Origin: DAIOHQ01 sp036744635
GTDB lineage: Bacteria; Planctomycetota; Phycisphaerae; Tepidisphaerales; Tepidisphaeraceae
Assembly: GCA_036744635.1 (NCBI GenBank)
Contig: DAIOHQ010000277.1
Location: 1 to 5,966 of the forward strand
DNA length: 5,966 nt
Reading direction: 5' to 3'
In this document: piece after piece, positions 1-4,136 of the stretch
How the letters are laid out: each line of letters starts with the position of its first letter
Position numbering within the stretch: position 1 is the stretch's first letter
Translations under genes and position numbers: made by a program
Notes under the pieces: generated by a model
Database searches by the model: none
Told to the model about the DNA's origin: nothing
The model's input: the letters and a program-made list of their open reading frames with translations, nothing else

Positions 1-2
1 AA

Positions 3-21
3 AGCCCTGAAAAATCAGGCT
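3..21. repeat. Short hairpin at left edge
   Basis: The arms CCTGA (6-10) and TCAGG (15-19) pair around an AAAA loop, and the stem extends outward as AGCC/GGCT with one bulged C. Read on the minus strand the stem is followed by TTT at the window edge, so it could be part of a terminator for something to the left, but the U-tract cannot be seen. It may equally be a piece of a dispersed repeat. Function unknown. Confidence 0.3.
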
Positions 22-37
22 AAAGAGGCTTAAGGAA

Positions 38-62
38 ATGGCATTCGGGTCAGGTACATTTG
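38..62 (+). repeat. GGGTCAGGTACATTT repeat remnant (REP-like)
   Basis: The string gggtcaggtacattt (47-61) resembles the GGGGTCAGGAACCTTTT element at the right end of the window (5928-5946). It has a partial mirror arm upstream (aaatg at 36-40, cattt at 57-61). Such sequences are familiar as small dispersed palindromic repeats in environmental bacteria. The copy is imperfect, so it is called a remnant. It lies immediately upstream of the Rhs fragment and outside any supported gene. Confidence 0.4.
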
Positions 63-63
63 A

Positions 64-303
64 GGTAGATTGGTGCGGAGCGATGCCGAAGAGACGCGCG
101 GACAGCAGTATGCTTATGTGGAAATGGCCAGCGCCGCCAACAACAGCTGCCTTAAGAACCTGACCTATCCCAATGGCCGCATCGAGCGCTATGAATACAG
201 CAGTGGCCTGGATAACAGCATCAGCCGTCTCTCGTTCCTGGCCGATGACAGCAGCGGCAGCGTGGGCACGCATCTGGAGGAATACAGGAGTCTATCCAAC
301 CCC
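64..303 (+). pseudogene. Rhs/YD-repeat protein fragment
   Basis: The frame opens after a stop at 61-63, with a possible TTG start at 70. It encodes a stretch typical of Rhs/YD-repeat proteins: a QYAYVEM segment, then NNSCLKNLTYPNGR, then YEYSSGLDNSISRLS, LADDSSGS and LEEYRSL. These match the recurrent pattern 'NNSRL..YPNGR..Y.Y.SGLD..ISRLS.L.DSSG..LE.Y.YLG' seen in Rhs proteins of planctomycete-like bacteria. Full-length Rhs proteins have over a thousand residues and many such repeats. Here only about 75 residues are recognisable, and the similarity ends near 300, after which the frame runs on into unrelated sequence overlapping the minus-strand WbsX gene. There is no convincing ribosome-binding site and no complete protein. 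I read it as a broken remnant, consistent with Rhs genes being hot spots of rearrangement. Family assignment is fairly secure; the exact ends are not. Confidence 0.6.
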
Positions 304-355
304 AGCCTGCCTGCAATCCGCAACTTGCCGAGGTGGGGAAGGTCACAAAGCCTTG

Positions 356-386
356 CCCCTCACCTTGTCACCCCCTCACCTTGTCA
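356..386. repeat. 16-bp tandem direct repeat, two copies
   Basis: The 15-mer cccctcaccttgtca occurs at 356-370 and again at 372-386 with one C between, giving a unit of 16 bp. The repeat covers the 3' end of the WbsX gene on the minus strand and supplies its TGA stop codon (370-368). The last residues of that protein (..DDKVRG) are therefore repeat-encoded. Confidence 0.75.
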
Positions 387-1351
387 TCTTCTACGGCGAG
401 GTTGGCGCGCCGGGCGGCCTGCAGGTAGCGCAGGCCATGCTTCATGTCAGGCTCAAGGTGATTTCCCTCTGCCCATTCGTTCCATACGTTGACGAAGACC
501 AGCCGCTCCTGCTTCGGCTTGGCGAGGGTCATTTGCACGATCGCGCGCAGGCCGGCCTCGAAATGCTCCGGGGAACAGTTGCTAAAGACGATGCCGTTGT
601 CGCCGCGGCGGGGCGTGTTGTCCCAGGAGACGAAGATGCCGGGATAGACCGGATGCTCGCGCTGCCGGGAGGCCATGCGGGCGCGGGCAGCGACATAATC
701 GTAGATCTTGACGCCATCGCGCATCGGGTTATCGAGCAGCTCAAACTGCGGCTCGAAATCCACGGTGCCGTCGAAGCCCAGCGTGCGATAATCGATGTCC
801 GAGTACGAGTTAATCCCCAGCAACAGCGGATCGGCCACTCCGGCCCGCTTGCACTCCTGGCGGATCGTTTCGGCGGTGCGGCGGGGATCGGGTAGGCTGC
901 GGGGACGATAGATCAGGAACAGCGGCCGGCCGTTCACGTGGAAGTAGCGCGTGTCCGCGAAGGCGCGGGCGAGCCAGCGGGCGTGCTGGCGGTCATCGTC
1001 CGGCGAGTAGGTTTGCTTCAGCAGGATTTCTTTTTCTTCGCCCAGCCAGCGGCGCGACCAGGTTTCGTTCGCCCACGCCAGGCAGAAAGGAAAATCCGGG
1101 CGTCCGCTGGCCAGCACTTCCTCAAATGGCCGCTCCAGCAGGCGCTTGCCGCCAAACCAGTAATGCCAGTAGCAGAATGCCTCGATGCCGTGCGTCTGCG
1201 CCAGCTCGGCCTGCGCTTGTCGCGTCTCTGGGAGGCGCAGGTCATAAAACCCAAGCTTGCCCGGCATGTGCGGCTGATAGTGCCCGGGAAACAGCGGCGC
1301 CGCCTTGGCGACGTTGGCCCATTCCGTAAACCCCTTTCCCCACCACGCGTC
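368..1351 (-). CDS. WbsX-type glycosyltransferase domain, 5' truncated
   Basis: This is a glycosyltransferase WbsX family protein (Pfam Glyco_tran_WbsX; GH99-like fold), expected to act at the cytoplasmic face in O-antigen or exopolysaccharide assembly. Numbering from the ATG at 1267 gives 299 residues, with family hallmarks GFYDLRLPE (6-14), the aromatic block FCYWHYWFGGKRLLERPFEE (31-50), FPFCLAWANETWSRRW (59-74), RPLFLIYRP (114-122), a late SWDNTPRRG (214-222) and FVNVWNEWAEGNHLEPD (258-274). Homology continues upstream of that ATG in the same frame: WWGKGFTEW, then NVAKAAPLFPGHYQPH, back to a GAC at 1349-1351. The true domain therefore begins about 28 codons earlier but has lost its first strand (the usual 'FYLPQFHPIPEND' segment). 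A TGA lies in frame at 1357-1355. The ATG at 1267 has no ribosome-binding site, so expression would need reinitiation or frameshifting from the upstream GT2 frame. The C-terminus is complete. Without its N-terminus it may be inactive. Confidence 0.85.
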   Translation of the reverse strand, partial: DAWWGKGFTEWANVAKAAPLFPGHYQPHMPGKLGFYDLRLPETRQAQAELAQTHGIEAFCYWHYWFGGKRLLERPFEEVLASGRPDFPFCLAWANETWSRRWLGEEKEILLKQTYSPDDDRQHARWLARAFADTRYFHVNGRPLFLIYRPRSLPDPRRTAETIRQECKRAGVADPLLLGINSYSDIDYRTLGFDGTVDFEPQFELLDNPMRDGVKIYDYVAARARMASRQREHPVYPGIFVSWDNTPRRGDNGIVFSNCSPEHFEAGLRAIVQMTLAKPKQERLVFVNVWNEWAEGNHLEPDMKHGLRYLQAARRANLAVEDDKVRG

Positions 1352-2835
1352 GTGTCATTATTCAGGAACAGCAGGATGTCCCCACTGGCCGCGTGCGCCC
1401 CGCGATTGGAGGTGGCAAGGAACCCCAAGTTCTTCGGATTGCGAATGACCTTCAACCGCTTCTCGCGCTTGGCCAGATCGCGCAGGTACGGATTCGTCTC
1501 ATCCGTGGAGGCATCGTCGACGACGATCACTTCGACATCCCAATTACCGGGCATTGTCTCAAACAAGCTTCGCAGACAAGCGCGCGTGATGTCCACGCCG
1601 TTGTACACCGGAATCACGATCGACGTGCTTGGCCGCTGGCTTTGCACGTAACCCTCTCGACTCGATGAGCCATGCAGCGCCTTAATGACGGAGCGACGGG
1701 ATGGGACAGAACCGCCTGAGGATTTACTCTTGTCGCTTAACTTACCTGCTTCATCCGCCGCACTCCTCATTTCCATCCACTCGATCGCCACGGCGGGTTC
1801 GGCCTCCTCTGAATCGGAATGCATCGCCGAAGCGGGGGGGTCGGATGAACGCGCGCACTTCACGATCGCAAACGCCGCCACGCGCCGGGATTCCGCCAGC
1901 ATCTCTGCGCTGGAGTCCCCGGTGAGCCCCGCCGCGACAATATCCACGCTCGCATCCAGATACGGCAGTCCGACATCCCCCTCCGTCACCTCAGGCGAAA
2001 AAACCGCACATTCCGGAAAATTCGCCGCCAGATTCAGGCCGCTATCCCAGTCAAGTACCGAAGGCTCCCGGTCGAAGCGGCTACGGAAGGCAGTCAGAGC
2101 ATCCTCGAAAGCGGAGGGGCCGGAGGGGCTGGCGATAGACTTCCCCTTCTCCGGCGCGCTTTTGTCGGTGTCGACGCTGATCGCGTCCAAGTCGTAAATC
2201 ATGCACGCGCTGGCATCGTTCAAAACAACGCGATAATGATTTTGCAGGTGGCGGGCAAATTCGCGGTAGTGTTCCAGCCACCACAAGTACGTTTCGGGGA
2301 TGACCAGGAATTGCGCTCCTTTCGCCCGCATCGCCTCCAGATGCGCGATTGCCGAGGCGCTGCTGTAAGGATGGTAACCGGCGTAGACACCGTTATGGTC
2401 CTGTGGAAAGTGCCAGGCCCGGCGCCCCGGATGGCGCAACATCATCTCATCGCCCTTGCTCACCATCAGGATCGCCGCGCGCTCGGGCACGTTGGCCGCC
2501 ACTTTTTCCCGGATCATCTTGATCAACTGCCGGTAGGGCGCATGCGCGGTCTTGTCCGCCCCGGTCTGCTGCGCCACGTGTCCATTCTGCAGGTCATGAA
2601 TCACCGTCTGCACTTCCATTTCGCGCGATGCGATCTGATCGCGCACCTCGATGACGATCCGGTTCAGTTCCTGCCGTTCCCGCGCCGCCTCGTCCATTGC
2701 CGTGCGGATCTGCTGCAATTGCCGCTGCGCCGATCGCAACATCGTGCGAAGCTGCCTGCGGTCTTCGGCCGCATCCGAAAAAAGGCTCTTGAAGTTCGCC
2801 GTCATGGCGCTCTGCTGGGCCAATCCCTGCCGCAT
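1018..2835 (-). CDS. Coiled coil / SKGDE domain / methyltransferase-like / GT2 glycosyltransferase, truncated
   Basis: A 605-residue multidomain frame. Residues 1-90 are a charged, Gln-rich coiled coil, and heptad-like sequence continues upstream of the ATG to about 2940. Residues 118-217 form a domain marked by SKGDE, WHFPQ..GVYAGYHP, FLVIP, WWLEHY and ACMIYDL, shared with the protein at 3187-3594. Residues 258-330 (LDWDSGLNLAANFPECAVFSP, LPYLDASVDIV) resemble a degenerate methyltransferase core. Residues 403-495 are a GT2/GT-A domain: TSIVIPVYNG, VVDDASTDET, NPKNLGFLATSNRGA and GDILLFLNNDT, the last holding the metal-site region. Similarity stops at that NND motif (1354-1362). The remaining ~110 residues are an out-of-frame reading of the WbsX gene and rich in Arg and Trp, so they are not a real GT2 C-terminus. 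The ATG at 2835 follows an AGGAGG only 2 nt away, closer than usual. The catalytic half is missing, so GT2 activity is doubtful; the other domains could still fold. Confidence 0.75.
   Translation of the reverse strand: MRQGLAQQSAMTANFKSLFSDAAEDRRQLRTMLRSAQRQLQQIRTAMDEAARERQELNRIVIEVRDQIASREMEVQTVIHDLQNGHVAQQTGADKTAHAPYRQLIKMIREKVAANVPERAAILMVSKGDEMMLRHPGRRAWHFPQDHNGVYAGYHPYSSASAIAHLEAMRAKGAQFLVIPETYLWWLEHYREFARHLQNHYRVVLNDASACMIYDLDAISVDTDKSAPEKGKSIASPSGPSAFEDALTAFRSRFDREPSVLDWDSGLNLAANFPECAVFSPEVTEGDVGLPYLDASVDIVAAGLTGDSSAEMLAESRRVAAFAIVKCARSSDPPASAMHSDSEEAEPAVAIEWMEMRSAADEAGKLSDKSKSSGGSVPSRRSVIKALHGSSSREGYVQSQRPSTSIVIPVYNGVDITRACLRSLFETMPGNWDVEVIVVDDASTDETNPYLRDLAKREKRLKVIRNPKNLGFLATSNRGAHAASGDILLFLNNDTTRGGERGLRNGPTSPRRRRCFPGTISRTCRASLGFMTCASQRRDKRRPSWRRRTASRHSATGITGLAASACWSGHLRKCWPADARIFLSAWRGRTKPGRAAGWAKKKKSC
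1327..1333 (-). promoter_or_regulatory. Possible -1 slippery heptamer GGGTTTA
   Basis: On the minus strand the GT2 frame reads AGG GGT TTA CGG. This presents G GGT TTA, a canonical X XXY YYZ heptamer (the GGGUUUA type used by the yeast L-A virus). A -1 slip here enters exactly the WbsX frame (TTT ACG GAA TGG). GC-rich self-complementary sequence (GCGGCGCCGC) follows about 20 nt downstream. The same bases encode the conserved Gly-Phe-Thr of WbsX, so the heptamer may be coincidence. Confidence 0.25.
2113..2132 (+). repeat. G-rich micro-repeat (AGGGGCCGG type)
   Basis: The pattern GGAGGGGCCGGAGGGGCTGG lies within the minus-strand multidomain gene, where it encodes a Pro/Ser/Gly linker (PSGPS, residues 237-241). 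The core AGGGGCCGG recurs at 3142-3150 and 4301-4309, always with the G-rich strand on plus. It is possibly a small inserted repeat or G-quadruplex-forming element. Confidence 0.4.
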
Positions 2836-2942
2836 CGCCTCCTGGTCCGCGCGGGTCTGCCGGATTTCCTCGTGCAGGTGCCGGGTCTGCTCGCTGAGTT
2901 TCCCGATGGCGCTTGCGGCGATCGAGGAATCCGTATGCGCTG

Positions 2943-3187
2943 CTCCGCACGATGAGCGATGAGGGCCCGGTAAAGACGCCAGGTGCCTCGTCGCTGGCGG
3001 TGATCGGCAGCGTCATCAGAATATATTCCTCCCACTCCACCAGACCCGCCACGCCGTTGAAATGGGGCAGGCCTTGCGGCAGCCGAAGCACACGAAACGA
3101 CATCGTCGCCGTGTCGAGCAGTCCAAGCGCCGGCTGGCCGGAGGGGCCGGGGGTTTGCAAATTGCAGAAGCTCACCATGATCTGCAT
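2943..3187 (-). pseudogene. N-terminal fragment of a beta-propeller-like protein
   Basis: The ATG at 3187 is preceded at 6 nt by a good Shine-Dalgarno (AAGGAAG) and overlaps the upstream gene's TGA as TGATG, so this is a genuine gene start in an operon. About 80 residues read like the first blade of a beta-propeller protein of the DUF4915/TIGR03032 kind: MVSFCN at the start, a GLLDT strand, FRVLRLP, then GVAGLVEWEEYILMTLP and SSLIV. Such proteins normally have 300 or more residues. Similarity ends near 2943, where the downstream coding potential moves to another frame and becomes the coiled coil of the next protein. The open frame continues to 2594 but only as a shadow (Arg/Pro-rich). I infer a deletion that removed most of this gene and the start of the next. 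The family name is tentative; the gene start is well supported. Confidence 0.5.
3142..3155 (+). repeat. G-rich micro-repeat (AGGGGCCGG type)
   Basis: AGGGGCCGGGGG follows CCGG on the plus strand, sharing the AGGGGCCGG core with the copies at 2113 and 4299. It lies in the propeller-like fragment and encodes TPGPSG near its N-terminus, where a variable insertion would be tolerated. Confidence 0.4.
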
Positions 3188-3594
3188 CAGAGTCTTCCTT
3201 CCCGATTGAATTCTTCCATCGCCTCGGCACGTAACGGCGCCGCCGGCGCAGGGGGGGTGCGCAAGTCCGTGCGCAAATCAAAGACGATGCATGCTGCGGC
3301 ATCGTCGTGCTCGAGTGCTGAATACCTGCTATGCAGGTGTGTTGCCATCCCGCGGTAATGATCGAGCCACCAGCGGGCGCTGGCCGGAAACAACAGGAAT
3401 TCCGCTCCGCGCCCGACCGCTTCCTCGATGGCGCTCACAGCCGCCTCATCCGATGCTGGATAGTGTCCGATGTATCGCCCTTGGGCATCGCACGGAAAAT
3501 GCATTGCTCCCGGCCCCAATAGTGACAGCAGCTCCTCATCTCCCTTGCTCGCCACCAGCACCCTCGCCGCCGGTGGCAGCGATGCCTGCTTCAC
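3187..3594 (-). CDS. SKGDE-domain protein (short, 5' end probably lost)
   Basis: A 135-residue protein from a GTG at 3594. Residues about 10-105 are a single domain with VLVASKGDEELL, MHFPCDAQGRYIGHYP, AEFLLFPASARWWLDHYRG and ACIVFDL. It aligns clearly with residues 118-217 of the larger minus-strand protein (SKGDE; HFP..G.Y.G.(H/Y)P; FL..P; WWL.HYR; AC..(F/Y)DL). I know this module as a companion of glycosyltransferases in polysaccharide clusters; its biochemical role is unknown to me. The GTG has no Shine-Dalgarno, and in-frame coding sequence of the expected type (VARV before KQASLPPAA) continues upstream to about 3608, where an opposing gene fragment begins, so the true start has been lost. 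The C-terminus overlaps the next gene by one base (TGATG), showing operon organisation. A G7 run at 3251-3257 falls in its Pro/Ala-rich tail. It could be a surviving single-domain protein or the tail of a longer one. Confidence 0.7.
   Translation of the reverse strand: MKQASLPPAARVLVASKGDEELLSLLGPGAMHFPCDAQGRYIGHYPASDEAAVSAIEEAVGRGAEFLLFPASARWWLDHYRGMATHLHSRYSALEHDDAAACIVFDLRTDLRTPPAPAAPLRAEAMEEFNREGRL
3194..3200 (-). promoter_or_regulatory. Shine-Dalgarno AAGGAAG for the 3187 start
   Basis: On the minus strand AAGGAAG ends 6 nt before the ATG at 3187-3185. It lies inside the last codons of the upstream gene, whose TGA shares its A with this ATG (TGATG). This supports translational coupling and selects this ATG as the start. 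Confidence 0.7.
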
Positions 3595-3608
3595 CCGCGC
3601 GACGCCGG

Positions 3609-4129
3609 CGCACGTACATCGACATCGATCCGGGCTACACCCAGTTCTGGCATGCGGCGGGAAATACCGGCGCCCGCCTGGAAGGCCATGATTTTTACTT
3701 CACCATCGGGCAGAACATCGGCAGCGATATTTGCCCGATACCGACTTGCGGGATTCGCTGGCGGCACGTGCGCCCGCCGGTGTTGATGGACTTGTGGCCT
3801 TGTAGGGTGGGCGTACCCGCCCACCAAATTGCGACTGATCAGGATGCCCGCTTCACCAGACCAACAGCGGCTGGTTCAGCGACCGCACCGCACATTACCT
3901 GGCCTGCGGCAAGCCGGCGCTCGTGCAGGACACGCACCTTCGGCCGCATCTTCCCACCGGGGAAGGATTGATCCCGTTTTCGTCGCTCCAACAAGCGATT
4001 GCCGGCGCCGAAGAAATTGCCGCCAATTATGAACGCCATTCAGCGGCGGCGCGGACCATCGCGGTGGACTACTTTGACTCCGACAAAGTCTTGAGCCGGT
4101 TGCTTGAGGAAGTGGACTTGAAGCCGTAG
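3609..4129 (+). pseudogene. Decayed GT-B glycosyltransferase, paralogue of the downstream gene
   Basis: Two pieces of one gene in different frames. Piece 1 (3609-3800) reads TYIDIDPGYTQFWHAAG, GHDFYFTIGQNIG, CPIPTCGI and PPVLMDLWP. It aligns with residues 135-197 of the gene at 4137 (VYLDLDPAFIQLWNAV, HFVTVGLAIG, CDVPTC, PIVLQHWP). Piece 2 (about 3851-4129) reads SGWFSDRTAHYLACGKPALVQDT, LPTGEGL, AARTIAVDYFDSDKVLSRLLEE, matching residues 318-404 of that gene. Between the two Trp-Pro and Gly-Trp anchors the intact copy has about 122 residues; here there are 68 bp holding a palindromic repeat. The first ~133 residues are also absent, because the fragment begins where the minus-strand SKGDE gene ends. 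The stop TAG lies 7 bp before the ATG of the downstream paralogue, so these were tandem genes of one operon. The copies are well diverged, so this is an old duplication. It cannot encode a working enzyme. Confidence 0.8.
3801..3829. repeat. Palindromic TAGGGTGGGC repeat
   Basis: The arms GGTGGGCG (3806-3813) and CGCCCACC (3818-3825) form a perfect 8-bp stem with a TACC loop, flanked by TGTA and AAATT. It resembles the 'TGTAGGGTGGGC..GCCCACC' intergenic palindromes dispersed in many bacterial genomes. Here it sits exactly where the glycosyltransferase reading frame breaks, next to a deletion of roughly 300 bp or more. Confidence 0.75.
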
Positions 4130-4136
4130 GCACACC

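Noticed and set aside
300..368. Possible terminator between the Rhs fragment and WbsX
   Set aside because: Only a 5-bp AAGGT/ACCTT pairing with a long loop and no T-tract is visible on either strand.
356..386. CRISPR-like repeats
   Set aside because: Only two units with a 1-bp spacer; this is a simple tandem duplication.
173..895. 240-codon plus-strand open frame
   Set aside because: It is antisense to the well-supported WbsX gene, its translation (rich in Ala, Gly and Arg, with VDLDAIAHRVIEQL-type stretches) resembles no family I know, and long antisense frames are common at this GC content.
1018..1351. Genuine C-terminal domain of the GT2 protein
   Set aside because: The same DNA in the -1 frame encodes strongly conserved WbsX motifs, so the Arg/Trp-rich GT2-frame translation is a shadow.
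938..1651. 237-codon plus-strand open frame
   Set aside because: It is antisense to WbsX and GT2 coding sequence with clear family motifs; no ribosome-binding site or recognisable domain.
2236..2955. 239-codon plus-strand open frame rich in His, Leu and Arg
   Set aside because: It is antisense to the coiled coil and SKGDE domain; its composition is that of a complement reading.
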